A stretch of DNA of 64,000 nucleotides from Opitutaceae bacterium. Its GTDB lineage: Bacteria > Verrucomicrobiota > Verrucomicrobiia > Opitutales > Opitutaceae. The translations under genes and the position numbers were made by a program. Each line of letters opens with the position of its first letter. Within the stretch, counting starts at the first letter, position 1. Where the stretch lies: positions 248,001 to 312,000 of the forward strand of contig JAIXWF010000003.1 in assembly GCA_027482185.1 (NCBI GenBank), written 5' to 3'. The notes under the pieces are model-generated. The model saw nothing but the letters and a program-made list of their open reading frames with translations, had not been told where the DNA came from and made no database searches. Below, in pieces: positions 17,438 to 26,661 of this stretch.

Positions 17438-18208
17438 TCAGGTCTTCACCGGATTGCGGCCGTGGATGCAGAATTGCTCCACGTCGACGACGGCGCCGTT
17501 GACCGGCCAGGATTCGTCGCCGAGCCAGTACACGGCGGCGGCGGCGATTTCCTCCGGTTTCAAGATCCGACCCGACGGCGCGAAGACCTTCGGAATGCGC
17601 TCGGGCCAATCCGCCGGCGCGCCCTCGGCCACCTGCATCGCATATTCGCGCTCCGTCAGCACCCAGCCGACGTTGAAGTGGTTGAAACGGACGCCGTCGG
17701 CCGCGTGGGCGTTGGCCAAATTGCGCGACAGGGTCTGCAGCGCGCCCTTGGAAATCGAGTAATCGAGCAGCGTGGCCTCGCCGGAGAGGGCGTTGACGGA
17801 ACCGATGTTGAGCACGCAGCCGCGGTTGGCCTTCAGCTGCGCGAAGGCAGCCTGGATCAGCAGCAAGGGCGCGCGGACATTGATCGCCATCGTGCGGTCG
17901 AAGGTCTCCGCCGACGTCGTCGCCACCGTGGTGCGCGGCACGATCGCGGCGTTGTTCACGACCGCATCGACGCGGCCGAACGCCTTGACCGCCGCGGCCA
18001 CGAGACGCGGCGCGGCCGCGGGATCGGCCAGGTCGTCGAGGTGCAGGGCCGCGGCGGCACCGAGTTCGGCCGCGGTCTTCTCGCCGGCGGGCCGGTCAAT
18101 GCCGTGGATCAAAACGCGGGCGCCTTCGGCCACCGCCCGCGCGGCGATCGCGCGCCCGATACCGCCGGTGCTGCCGGTGACGATGATGACTTTGTCGCGG
18201 AGTCGCAT
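17438..18208 (-). CDS. short-chain dehydrogenase/reductase
   Basis: A 256-residue classical SDR. Cofactor motif T-G-S-T-G-G-I-G-R at about 11-19, N-N-A-A-I near 90, catalytic Ser in N-I-G-S-V-N-A and the Tyr/Lys pair in Y-S-I-S-K (about 155-159). The C-terminal P-V-N-G-A-V-V-D-V-E differs slightly from the usual T-G-x-x-x-x-V-D-G-G. Third gene of the operon, 25 bases after the alcohol dehydrogenase, so probably an oxidation or reduction step of the same polyol or ketose. The substrate is not readable. Confidence 0.88.
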   Translation of the reverse strand: MRLRDKVIIVTGSTGGIGRAIAARAVAEGARVLIHGIDRPAGEKTAAELGAAAALHLDDLADPAAAPRLVAAAVKAFGRVDAVVNNAAIVPRTTVATTSAETFDRTMAINVRAPLLLIQAAFAQLKANRGCVLNIGSVNALSGEATLLDYSISKGALQTLSRNLANAHAADGVRFNHFNVGWVLTEREYAMQVAEGAPADWPERIPKVFAPSGRILKPEEIAAAAVYWLGDESWPVNGAVVDVEQFCIHGRNPVKT

Positions 18209-18233
18209 GGGCGCGGGAACGGATGCCGTAGGA

Positions 18234-19259
18234 TCAATTCGGCCGCAGCACCGCTTTCACGATGGCGCCGGAATGCATTTTCTCGAAGGCCTCGTGCCAT
18301 TCCTCCAACGCCCAGATGCCGCCGGTGATCGGCCGCACGTCCAATTGCCCCGACGCCAGCAACGCGAGCACGCGTTCCCAAATCGGCCAATTGTGACTGA
18401 AGCTGCCTTGCAGCGTGATGTTTTTCTGCACCAGCGGATCGAGGGAGAAACCCAACGGCTGCGGGCCCCAACCTACCTTGCTGATCCAGCCGGCCGGGCG
18501 CACGAGCTCGAGCGCGACCTTCAGCGCGGCGGACGCGCCGGCGGCGTCGATCACGCCGTCGGCCCCGAGGCCGTCGCGCGCCTTCGCCCACGCGGTCGCG
18601 TCGCCGATGATGACTTCGCAACCGTAGGCCTTGCCGACGTCGAGCCGGGCGCGGTCGCGTTCGAGTCCGACGAGCGCGACCTCCGCGCCCGCGAGCCGCG
18701 CCATCGCGGCGCAAAGAATGCCGATCGGACCGGGCCCGAGCACGATCACGCGGTCGCCGGGCTGGACGCGGGCGTTCTGGATCACGGCGTTGTAGGCGAC
18801 GCAGCACGGCTCGGTGAGCGCGGCGTGTTCCATCGCGAGTCCCGCGGGCACGCGGTGCAGGCAGCGGGCGGGCACGCGGACGAAGCGCGTCATCGCGCCG
18901 TCGACGCCGTAGCCGAAGCCCTTGCGCTTCGGGTCGAGGTTGTAGAGGCCGGCGCGGGTGAGCGGGCTGTTCGCGTCGATCACGGCGGCGGTCTCGCTGA
19001 CGACGCGGTCGCCCTCGCTCCACCCCTTAACGGCGGCGCCGAGTTCGGCGATGCGGCCGCCGAACTCGTGGCCGAGCACGACCGGGTAGTTCACCGGCCA
19101 GCTGTGCGAACTGGTCCACTGGTGCAGATCGCTGCCGCAGACCCCGACCGCCTCGACGGCCAAGATCACGTCGTCCGGGCCGGGTTCCGGCCGGGCGAAT
19201 TCACGCAGTTCGACGCTGTGGGGTTCGCGGGAAAAATTGACGACGGCGGGGCTTTTCAT
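18234..19259 (-). CDS. zinc-type alcohol dehydrogenase lacking the structural-zinc cysteines
   Basis: A 341-residue medium-chain dehydrogenase of the sorbitol/threonine dehydrogenase type. Catalytic-zinc residues are present: V-C-G-S-D-L-H (Cys about 43) and L-G-H-E-F-G-G. The Rossmann motif is V-L-G-P-G-P-I-G. Where relatives carry four Cys of the structural zinc loop before Y-N-L-C-P-x-R-K-G-F-G-Y-G, this protein reads T-A-A-V-I-D-A-N-S-P-L-T-R-A-G-L-Y-N-L-D-P, with no Cys at all. The rest of the loop is intact, so this looks like a real variant rather than a frameshift. The ATG at 19259 overlaps the stop of the decarboxylase gene by 4 bases (ATGA). Confidence 0.87.
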   Translation of the reverse strand: MKSPAVVNFSREPHSVELREFARPEPGPDDVILAVEAVGVCGSDLHQWTSSHSWPVNYPVVLGHEFGGRIAELGAAVKGWSEGDRVVSETAAVIDANSPLTRAGLYNLDPKRKGFGYGVDGAMTRFVRVPARCLHRVPAGLAMEHAALTEPCCVAYNAVIQNARVQPGDRVIVLGPGPIGILCAAMARLAGAEVALVGLERDRARLDVGKAYGCEVIIGDATAWAKARDGLGADGVIDAAGASAALKVALELVRPAGWISKVGWGPQPLGFSLDPLVQKNITLQGSFSHNWPIWERVLALLASGQLDVRPITGGIWALEEWHEAFEKMHSGAIVKAVLRPN

Positions 19260-19975
19260 CGGGCGGAAGCTTTGGTTTTGACCGCCACATCGCCGTAGGC
19301 GTGCACGCGGTCGCAGATGATCTTGAGGGTGCCGCCGAGGTCGCCGTCCGCGGTGCGGAAAGCGTCGGCGTCGACGGCCAGCGGGGCGCCGATCACGACG
19401 AGGGGCGCGCCGTACTCCGGCGTGCGCACGGCCTGCTCGAGCGTGAGGCCGCCGACGGCCTGCACCGGCACGCTCACCGCCGCGACGACTTCGCGCAACT
19501 GGTCCAGCGGGCTCGGCATGCGGCGGCCGGCGGCGGCGATGCCGCGGCGTTCGTCGTAGCCGATGTGGTGGACGATGAAATCGCAGCCGAGGTCCTCGAG
19601 TTCCTTCGCGCCGGCGACCATGTCGGGGCAACCGAGGTTGTCGCCCATCACCTTGACGCCGTAGTCGCGGCCGGCCTTGACGACGACCTTAAGCGTCTCG
19701 GGGTGCGCGCGGCCCATGACGACGACGTGGGTGGCGCCGGCCTTGGCCATCATCTCGGCCTCGAGGTAGCCGCCGTCCATAATCTTCAGATCGGCGACGA
19801 TCGGTGTATCCGGAAAACGCTCACGCAGGGCGCGCACGCCGTGGACGCCTTCGGCGAGGATGAACGGCGTGCCGGCTTCGAGCCAGTCGACGCCGGCGCG
19901 GAGGGCGATCTCCGCGGTGCGGAGGGCCTCGGCGCGGTCGGTGAGGTCCAGGGAAATTTGGACGATGGGGCGCAT
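19256..19975 (-). CDS. OMPDC-superfamily decarboxylase/aldolase (3-keto-L-gulonate-6-phosphate decarboxylase or hexulose-phosphate synthase type)
   Basis: A 239-residue (beta/alpha)8 enzyme. The superfamily signature is D-L-K-I-M-D-G-G (about 62-69), with I-S-L-D-L-T at the N-terminus and G-D-N-L-G-C-P on strand 5. Members decarboxylate 3-keto-L-gulonate 6-phosphate or condense formaldehyde with ribulose 5-phosphate; the two cannot be separated by eye. As first gene of an operon with two dehydrogenases and a sugar isomerase, a decarboxylase in hexuronate or polyol catabolism is the better guess. It is translationally coupled to the alcohol dehydrogenase. No hexulose-phosphate isomerase gene is nearby, which argues against a formaldehyde role. 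Confidence 0.82.
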   Translation of the reverse strand: MRPIVQISLDLTDRAEALRTAEIALRAGVDWLEAGTPFILAEGVHGVRALRERFPDTPIVADLKIMDGGYLEAEMMAKAGATHVVVMGRAHPETLKVVVKAGRDYGVKVMGDNLGCPDMVAGAKELEDLGCDFIVHHIGYDERRGIAAAGRRMPSPLDQLREVVAAVSVPVQAVGGLTLEQAVRTPEYGAPLVVIGAPLAVDADAFRTADGDLGGTLKIICDRVHAYGDVAVKTKASAR

Positions 19976-20085
19976 GGGGATCGCCCGGAGCTTGGGTCGG
20001 CTCCGGAGCGGCCGTCAACCGTCCCGCCCCGGACGCGGACGCTTTGCGACCATGGTCGCAAGCGCCCGCCGGAGGCGCCGCCGGC

Positions 20086-23000
20086 TCAGCGGCGTTCCGT
20101 GGCCTTGCGCAGCGCCGGCGCGGGGCGCGCGCGGACCGCGGCGACATCGGCCGCGAGCACCTCGACCGCCTTGCGGATCTGCGCGTCGCCTCCGGCGCTG
20201 TCGGCCCCGGGCGACAGCGGCACGAGGTGGTCGGGCACGGCCCCGTTGAGTTCGTAGTCCTCGCCCGTGCCGATCAAGAACCAGCCGCGCGTGGGCATGC
20301 GCAGTGTGCCGAGATCCATGATCTGGCGGGCGCCGGTGCTGATCACGCCGCCGGCCGTCGGCACGCCGACGAGCGCGCCGCGTTTCAACGTCTTGATCGC
20401 GTGGGCAAAGATCTCGGCGTTGCTGAAACTGTTCTGGTTGTGGAGGACCACGATCGGCTTGGACCAGGTGGCGTAGACCTTGCGGTCCTGCGGATAGCCG
20501 GGGCCGCCGCCGCGCGGGACGGCGATGGCGTGCACGGGCTGCGTCAGCGCCGTGAGCAACTGGTCGGCGGTGTTGCCGCCGCCGTTGTCGCGCACGTCGA
20601 TGATGAGGCCGTCCTTGCCGACGCCCGCGGCGTACAGGTCCTGTTCGAACTGGAGGAAACTCTCCTGCAACATCGCACGGACATGCAGGTAGCCGAGTTT
20701 GCCGCCGGACAATGTCTCGACCGCGGCGCGGTTGTCGCGGACCCATTTGCCGTAGAGCGAAGAGCGGACGGCGCTGTAGCGGGTCGGCCGCAGGTTCACG
20801 TCGCGTTCCTTGCCGGCGGCGTCGCGGACGCGCAGCCGGAAGTTTTCCCGTGCGGCGGGACCGTTGAGCACCTTGGCAAGGTCCGTCGCGGCATCGACCG
20901 CCGTGCCGTCGATCGCGAGCACGATTTCGCCGGCCGCCACGCCCTTCTCGCCGCGGTCGGCGGGACCGTCGGGGATCACATCGCGCACCTTAAGCCCGGG
21001 ACCGCGATACGCATAGTCCCAGCGCAGGCCGAGGTGCGGCGTGACGGGATTCCACGCGCTCGCCGAGTCGTTCGACGAAGAACGCAGGGTAAAGGCGAGG
21101 TGCGAACCGTTCAGTTCGCCGAGCATGAGATTGACGACGGTGGCAAGGTTGGCCGGATCGGGCGAAGCCGCGACGTTGCGGTACTTGGTCCGGATCTCCT
21201 CCCAGTTCCGATTGCCCATGCGGTCGTCGTACCAGTTGTCGCGCATCGCGCGCCAAGCGAGGTCGAAGGCCGCGGCGTGCTTCGCCGCCAGGTCGATTTC
21301 CTGCGCGGCGCGGAAGGTATAGGCAGTCGAGCGGCCCGCGTCGCTCAGGCTGGCCGGCACGCCGCCGGTACTTTCCGGCACCGCGACACCGGGTTCGGGG
21401 GCCGGCGTGGCCGGCGGACTGGCGGGTGTCGCCACGGGACCGCCGCCGGCGGAGGGCCGCGCCGGATCTTGCCGCCAGACGATCTGGTTGCCGGTCTCGA
21501 GCCAACGGCCTTGGCGGCCCGTGTCGCTGGAGAGCAACTTGGGCTTCAGGTCGTCGGGGAAGTCGACCGTGTAGGTGCCGCGTTTGCCTTCGACCGTGGC
21601 GGTGAACGCAAGCTTCTTCGAGTCAGGCGACCAGAGCAGCTCCGATTCCGTGGAATTGGGAATCGAGATGCGGCGCACGCGCTCGTGGAGCCGCGCGAAA
21701 TCGATCTTCACCTCGGGTGCCTTGCGGGTACGACGGGTCGCGGCGGCGCGCGGATCGGCCGGAGCGGCCGGTTTGTCCGCGGCATCGGCCGCTTCGTCCT
21801 TTTCCTTCGCCGGCTCCGCGGCGGGTTCGGTCTTCTCGGTGCGCGCCGGCGTCTTCTTCCGCGCCTTGGCCATCTTTTCCACCGCGCGCTCGAGGGTACG
21901 GTCGCGCCGGTCGCGAACGTCGTCCTCGGCCCGCAGCCACACATAATAAATGTCGACTTCGGTTTCCGTGCGGCGGCCGGTGAACGCGATCGCCCGGCCG
22001 TCCGGCGACCACGCGGGATTGCCTTCGTTGTCGGGGTGGCGCGAGACGTTCGTGCGCTCGCCCGTGCCGTCTGATTTGAAGAGCCAGATGTCGCTGTTGA
22101 AATCCGCATCTTCGAACGCCGCGACGAACCATTTGCCGTCGGGGCTCCATTGGTACTGGGGCCGGCTCCAACCCTCGAGGACGCGGGTGGCGGCGCCCTT
22201 GGCCACGTCGTAGGTCCACAGTTCGCCGCGGCCTTTGACAAACGCGATCTGCTTGCCGTCGGGGCTGAACTTGAGGTCCTGCTCGACCGCGGCGTCGTCG
22301 GTCAGCCGCTTCAATTCGAAGCGGTCGTTGCGCCACCAGTAGTCGTCCGCGCGTTTCCGTTCCGCCTGCCAGATATCGCTGCGGCCGCCTTGGTCGCTGA
22401 CGAAAAAGAGGCGCTGGCCGTCCGGCGAAAACACGGGATCGCGTTCCTCCTCCGGCGTGTGCGTGACCTGCCGCGGCTCGCGCAGCACCGTATCCATAAT
22501 CCAAAGATCGCCGCCGGAGATGAAGGCGACCTCGAGGCCGTCGTCCGAAAACGCCACCTCGCTGGCCGAAGTCAGCGTGCGCCGGTCGGCGGGCGCCGGA
22601 CCCGCATCGGACTCGTCCCAGATCTCGATCTTCTCGGGCTTCGCGCCCCGGCCCGACCGGAGCCGGTAAAGGTCGAAGAGATGCCGGAAAACCAACGTCG
22701 AGCCGTCGCGCGAAACGCAGGGCATCATCACGGCGTCGTCGGTGAACGTCGTCAGCTGCGTCGCCCGCCCGGAGGCGAGATCGTGTTCCCACAGGTTGAA
22801 GGAACCGCTGCGGGCGCTGACGTAGTAGAAGCCCTTGCCGTCGGGGCGCCACCGCGGCGTGCGCGCGCTGACGGCGTCCGCCACCACCTGCGTGAACCGG
22901 CCGGTCTCGGTTTCGTAGAGCCAAATCTGCCCGGCCTGCGAGCCATGGTAGCCTTTGCGGAACCATTGCTCGCCCTCGCGGGTGAAGAGCAGGCGCTTGC

Positions 23001-23550
23001 CGTCCGGCGACACATCGCCGGTGCGGCCGTAGTCGTCGAAAACGGGTTGTTCGCCGGCCGCCCCCGTCGCCGGCAGCCGCACGAAGCGGAGGCCGGAGCG
23101 CGCGTAGTGCGAGTGGTCGCGCTCGACGTTGACCAGCAGCGCGGAGCCGTCCGGGTACCAGCCGTCGAGCGCGTAGCCTTCGCTGTGCGAGGTCAGCGCC
23201 TCGGCCGGGCCGCCCGCGGCCGGCATCACATAGACCTGCGGGCCCGGCTGCCGTTCGCTGAGGAAGGCGAGGCGTTTGCCGTCGGGCGAAAAACTCGGCG
23301 CCGTGTCGCGCGCGGGATGGCGCGTGAGGGCCCGCGCCGCGCCGCCGGCGGTCGGCACGGACCAGAGGTCGCCGCGCCAGGAAAACACCAGTGTGCGGCC
23401 GTCGGGCGACAGCGTGGGATCCTGCGCGAGGCGGATCGCGGTGCGCCCGGCCGGTTCGGCGGCAGTCGCGACGGCGAGACCGGCGACGAAAACGGCGAGC
23501 AAGGCGAAACGCAGTTTGAGGAACGAAGACGGGGGCAGACCGGTATTCAT
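20086..23550 (-). CDS. exported tricorn-like protease (S41)
   Basis: A 1154-residue homologue of archaeal tricorn protease. A signal peptide (about 1-31, F-A-L-L-A-V-F-V-A-G-L-A-V) shows that it is exported, unlike the cytoplasmic archaeal enzyme. Two WD40/PD40-like propellers follow, with repeated F-S-P-D-G-K-x-L/I motifs (about 35-680). A Lys/Glu-rich charged linker (about 550-620) interrupts the second propeller. Then come a helical C1 domain with the Ser-His pair in E-L-N-G-S-H-L, a PDZ domain with G-E-I-V-L-A-I-D-G, and the S41 core with nucleophile Ser in N-S-F-S-N-A-E-I-F and a late Glu in G-E-D-Y-E-L-N-G. Likely a peptide-degrading periplasmic protease. Confidence 0.9.
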   Translation of the reverse strand: MNTGLPPSSFLKLRFALLAVFVAGLAVATAAEPAGRTAIRLAQDPTLSPDGRTLVFSWRGDLWSVPTAGGAARALTRHPARDTAPSFSPDGKRLAFLSERQPGPQVYVMPAAGGPAEALTSHSEGYALDGWYPDGSALLVNVERDHSHYARSGLRFVRLPATGAAGEQPVFDDYGRTGDVSPDGKRLLFTREGEQWFRKGYHGSQAGQIWLYETETGRFTQVVADAVSARTPRWRPDGKGFYYVSARSGSFNLWEHDLASGRATQLTTFTDDAVMMPCVSRDGSTLVFRHLFDLYRLRSGRGAKPEKIEIWDESDAGPAPADRRTLTSASEVAFSDDGLEVAFISGGDLWIMDTVLREPRQVTHTPEEERDPVFSPDGQRLFFVSDQGGRSDIWQAERKRADDYWWRNDRFELKRLTDDAAVEQDLKFSPDGKQIAFVKGRGELWTYDVAKGAATRVLEGWSRPQYQWSPDGKWFVAAFEDADFNSDIWLFKSDGTGERTNVSRHPDNEGNPAWSPDGRAIAFTGRRTETEVDIYYVWLRAEDDVRDRRDRTLERAVEKMAKARKKTPARTEKTEPAAEPAKEKDEAADAADKPAAPADPRAAATRRTRKAPEVKIDFARLHERVRRISIPNSTESELLWSPDSKKLAFTATVEGKRGTYTVDFPDDLKPKLLSSDTGRQGRWLETGNQIVWRQDPARPSAGGGPVATPASPPATPAPEPGVAVPESTGGVPASLSDAGRSTAYTFRAAQEIDLAAKHAAAFDLAWRAMRDNWYDDRMGNRNWEEIRTKYRNVAASPDPANLATVVNLMLGELNGSHLAFTLRSSSNDSASAWNPVTPHLGLRWDYAYRGPGLKVRDVIPDGPADRGEKGVAAGEIVLAIDGTAVDAATDLAKVLNGPAARENFRLRVRDAAGKERDVNLRPTRYSAVRSSLYGKWVRDNRAAVETLSGGKLGYLHVRAMLQESFLQFEQDLYAAGVGKDGLIIDVRDNGGGNTADQLLTALTQPVHAIAVPRGGGPGYPQDRKVYATWSKPIVVLHNQNSFSNAEIFAHAIKTLKRGALVGVPTAGGVISTGARQIMDLGTLRMPTRGWFLIGTGEDYELNGAVPDHLVPLSPGADSAGGDAQIRKAVEVLAADVAAVRARPAPALRKATERR

Positions 23551-23617
23551 GTCGACGCGGGGTTGCCCCAGCTCTGCGCCGGTCCTTCCCCGCTGTCGAG
23601 CACCCGCTGCCGCCGCG

Positions 23618-24724
23618 TCAACGCACCTGCAACGTCTCGCCGCCGAACTCCAGGCCGAGCGACGGCACGACGACGGCCTTGCGGCCGCCCTGCTTGCGCA
23701 CCGTGCCGGCGCGCCAGGCGTCGTAGCCCGTCGCTTGGGCGAGCGCGAGTGCGGCCTCCGCGTGGGCCGGCGCGACGAAGGCGGCGAAGCCGATGCCCAT
23801 GTTGAACGTAGCGTAGGCTTCGCGGCGGTCGATCGGACCGGCCTCCATCATGAATTGGAACAGCGCCGGCGCCGGCCGCGGGGCATCGATCTCGTACACG
23901 AACGGTTCCTCGAGGCGCATCAGTTTGCGCCAGCCGTGGCCGGTGACGTGCGCGACATAGTTCAGCGGCAGGCCGCGGCGTTGGCATTCGCGGACGAAGG
24001 CCACGTAGATCACGGACGGCGCCAGCAGCGCCTCGCCGTAGCTGCGCGGATCGCCGTAGCCGATCGGCGTGCGGTAACCCTGCGGCAGCTGCGCCGCGAG
24101 TTTGCGGCAGAGCGAGAGGCCGTTGGTCTGCACGCCGGAGCTGGCGAAAAACAGAATCGCGTCGCCGTCGGCCAAGTTGCCCGTGATGCGGTGCGACTTG
24201 GGTTGGATTTTACCGATCGCCGAACCGGCGAGCACGATGGCCGCGGGATCGACCACGCCGCCGAGCGTCGGCGTCTCGCCGCCGCCCCAGACCGCGCCGG
24301 CCGCGCGGCAACCTTCGGCGAAACCGGCGACGAGGGCATTCGTGCGCACCGGGTCGGCGAACCAACCCGAGTCGCCCACCGCCGCGTGCATCGCGACCGA
24401 GATCGGCAGGGCGCCGCAGGTGACGAGGTCGTTGACGATGGTCGCGACGGTATCGATCGCGATCTCGCGGTAGAAACATTTGCCGGTCTCGGCGTAGACG
24501 GCGTCGGCGACGAGGTTCTTGGTCCCGAGGCCTTCCTCGACGTGGGCGAGGAAGTGGTCCGCCGCCTCGATCAGGTACGCGCTCTCGCCGCGCGTCGACG
24601 CCGGCTCGGCGTAACCGTGGTCGCGGAGCAACCCGGCCGTCGTCCGCGCGGCCTGCTGGCAGGCGCGCTTGAAGGCGTCGAGTTGGTCGTAGCGGACGCC
24701 GGAGGCTTCGTAGGAAAGGGACAT
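23618..24724 (-). CDS. purM: phosphoribosylformylglycinamidine cyclo-ligase (AIR synthetase)
   Basis: ATP-dependent ring closure of FGAM to AIR in purine synthesis. The 368-residue protein has the PurM/AIR-synthase fold: L-S-Y-E-A-S-G-V near the N-terminus, C-G-A-L-P-I-S-V, G-G-G-E-T-P-T-L and N-M-G-I-G-F. It is rather divergent from the enterobacterial PurM (for example V-T-G-H-G-W-R-K-L-M in place of I-T-G-G-G-L), consistent with a distinct subfamily. It lies 29 bases downstream of purF on the same strand, so the two form an operon. The start is the ATG that gives M-S-L-S-Y-E-A-S-G. Confidence 0.88.
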   Translation of the reverse strand: MSLSYEASGVRYDQLDAFKRACQQAARTTAGLLRDHGYAEPASTRGESAYLIEAADHFLAHVEEGLGTKNLVADAVYAETGKCFYREIAIDTVATIVNDLVTCGALPISVAMHAAVGDSGWFADPVRTNALVAGFAEGCRAAGAVWGGGETPTLGGVVDPAAIVLAGSAIGKIQPKSHRITGNLADGDAILFFASSGVQTNGLSLCRKLAAQLPQGYRTPIGYGDPRSYGEALLAPSVIYVAFVRECQRRGLPLNYVAHVTGHGWRKLMRLEEPFVYEIDAPRPAPALFQFMMEAGPIDRREAYATFNMGIGFAAFVAPAHAEAALALAQATGYDAWRAGTVRKQGGRKAVVVPSLGLEFGGETLQVR

Positions 24725-24753
24725 CGCGGAAAACGTAACGGCGACGACCGCGC

Positions 24754-26661
24754 TCAGTAGGCGCGCTTGTCGATCTTCTCGTAGTAATTCAGGTAGGCCT
24801 GGTTTACGACGCGGTAGCCGCCCGGCGTCGGGTAGCGGCCCGTGAAGTACCAGTCGCCCCGGTGGTTCGGCACCGCCGCGTGGAGGTTTTCCACCGTCTG
24901 GAAGATGATCTCGACCTCGCCTTCCCAGCTCAGCTTCGGGCGCACGAGCTGGACGATCTTGGCGGAAATCTCCTCGGCCGTGAACGGTTCGTAGATCCGG
25001 CGCACATGGTTGTGCGGACCGCCCTTCGCGACTTCGTCGCGGCAAAGTTCGTACACCTCGTCGAGCAGGTTGGCCTGGCCGCGTTCCCGCAGGAGCGACA
25101 CCGCGGCCTCGAAGGCGATGAATTTCCCGAGCTCCGACATGTCGATGCCGTAGCAATCCGGGTAACGGATCTGCGGCGCCGTCGAAAGGATCACGATCTT
25201 CTTCGGGTTGAGGCGCGCGAGGATGCGGATGATGGAGCGCTTCAGCGTCGTGCCGCGCACGATCGAGTCGTCGACCACGACGAGGTTGTCCTCCCCGGAA
25301 CGGACCGAGCCGTAGGTGATGTCGTAAACGTGGCTCGCGAGTTGGTTCCGCAGGTTTTCCTGCCCGATGAAGGTGCGGATCTTGATGTCCTTGCTGACGA
25401 CCTTTTCGCCGCGCGGCCAATTGCGCAGGATCAATTCGTCGAGCGCCGCCTCCGTCAGCGTGCCCTCGCGGCTCGCCTTCATGATCGCGGCCTTCACCTC
25501 GTCGCGCCGCAGCGTGCGCAGCGCCGACATCAGGCCGTAGAACGCGGTCTCCGAGGTGTTCGGAATAAAGCTGAAGACGGTGTTGCCCCAGTCATGGCCG
25601 ATCGACTTCAGCACCTGCGGCGCGAGCTGGCCGCCGAGGGCCTGGCGCTCGCGGTAGATGTCGACGTCGTTGCCGCGGGAGAAATAGATCCGCTCGAACG
25701 AACACGACGACCGCGGCAGCGGCGCGGTGAAGGGCGTCGACGACACGGCGCCGCGTTTCTTGATCACCACGGCGTGGCCGGGCTCGACTTCGCGCACGTC
25801 CTCGACCGCGAGATCGAACACCGTCATGAGCGGCGCGCGTTCCGAGGCAAAGGCGACGACCTCGTCGTTCTGAAACCAGAAACACGGCCGAATGCCCGAC
25901 GGATCGCGCACCACGAAGGCGTCGCCGTTGCCGATCAGGCCGCAGAGCACGTAGCCGCCGTCCCATTTCTGCGAGGCGCGCGTGATGACGCGACCGACGT
26001 CGAGGTCCTCGCTGATGCGCCGGGACAATTCCTCGCCGGCCAGATCGCGTTTGCGCAAAAAGCGGTAGATGTCCTCGTGCTCCTCATCGAGGAAGAAGCC
26101 GATTTTCTCGAGGATGGCCTGCGTGTCCGTCGCGAAAATCGGGTGCTGCCCCATCGCGATGAGCGAACGGTTGAGGTCCTCGGTATTGGTGAGGTTGAAA
26201 TTGCCGCAGAGCGCGAGGTTGCGCGTCGGCCACGGGCTGCGCCGGAAGAACGGATGGCACGACGAAAGGTTGTAGCCGCCGCTCGTGCCGTAGCGCAGAT
26301 GCCCCATCAGCAATTCGCCGCCGAAATCGAAATGCTGTTTCACCGTGTCGGTGAATTCCGGGTGCACCGTGCCGGCGTCGACGAGGTCGTTGTACTGCCC
26401 GAGCAAGGTGCGGAAAATCTTGTCGAGGGGGTTGGCCTTGATGTTCCGCTCGCGGAACATGAACGGCACGCCCGCCGGCATATCGAGCTTCACGCAGGCC
26501 ACGCCCGCGCCGTCCTGGCCGCGGTTGTGCTGCTTTTCCATCAGCAGGAAAAGCTTCGTGAATCCCCACAGCGGCGACCCGTACTTCTGTTCGTAGTAGG
26601 ACAGCGGCTTCAGCAGCCGTACCATCGCGACGCCGCACTCGTGGGTGATCCGGTCAGACAT
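24754..26661 (-). CDS. purF: amidophosphoribosyltransferase, long form
   Basis: First committed step of purine synthesis: glutamine plus PRPP gives phosphoribosylamine. The glutaminase nucleophile is Cys9 (H-E-C-G-V-A-M-V), probably exposed after removal of a short propeptide. Further motifs are Q-H-N-R-G-Q-D-G-A-G, L-M-G-H-L-R-Y-G-T and the PRPP loop V-V-V-D-D-S-I-V-R-G-T-T. At 635 residues it is much longer than the 470-520 residue classical enzyme; extra segments lie between the glutaminase and transferase domains and at the C-terminus. The same extended form is known to me from Bacteroidota. It diverges from purL over 259 bases. Confidence 0.92.
   Translation of the reverse strand: MSDRITHECGVAMVRLLKPLSYYEQKYGSPLWGFTKLFLLMEKQHNRGQDGAGVACVKLDMPAGVPFMFRERNIKANPLDKIFRTLLGQYNDLVDAGTVHPEFTDTVKQHFDFGGELLMGHLRYGTSGGYNLSSCHPFFRRSPWPTRNLALCGNFNLTNTEDLNRSLIAMGQHPIFATDTQAILEKIGFFLDEEHEDIYRFLRKRDLAGEELSRRISEDLDVGRVITRASQKWDGGYVLCGLIGNGDAFVVRDPSGIRPCFWFQNDEVVAFASERAPLMTVFDLAVEDVREVEPGHAVVIKKRGAVSSTPFTAPLPRSSCSFERIYFSRGNDVDIYRERQALGGQLAPQVLKSIGHDWGNTVFSFIPNTSETAFYGLMSALRTLRRDEVKAAIMKASREGTLTEAALDELILRNWPRGEKVVSKDIKIRTFIGQENLRNQLASHVYDITYGSVRSGEDNLVVVDDSIVRGTTLKRSIIRILARLNPKKIVILSTAPQIRYPDCYGIDMSELGKFIAFEAAVSLLRERGQANLLDEVYELCRDEVAKGGPHNHVRRIYEPFTAEEISAKIVQLVRPKLSWEGEVEIIFQTVENLHAAVPNHRGDWYFTGRYPTPGGYRVVNQAYLNYYEKIDKRAY

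Noticed and set aside
19256-19975. Formaldehyde fixation by hexulose-phosphate synthase
   Set aside because: The superfamily signature cannot separate this from 3-keto-gulonate-phosphate decarboxylase, and no hexulose-phosphate isomerase or C1 gene accompanies it.
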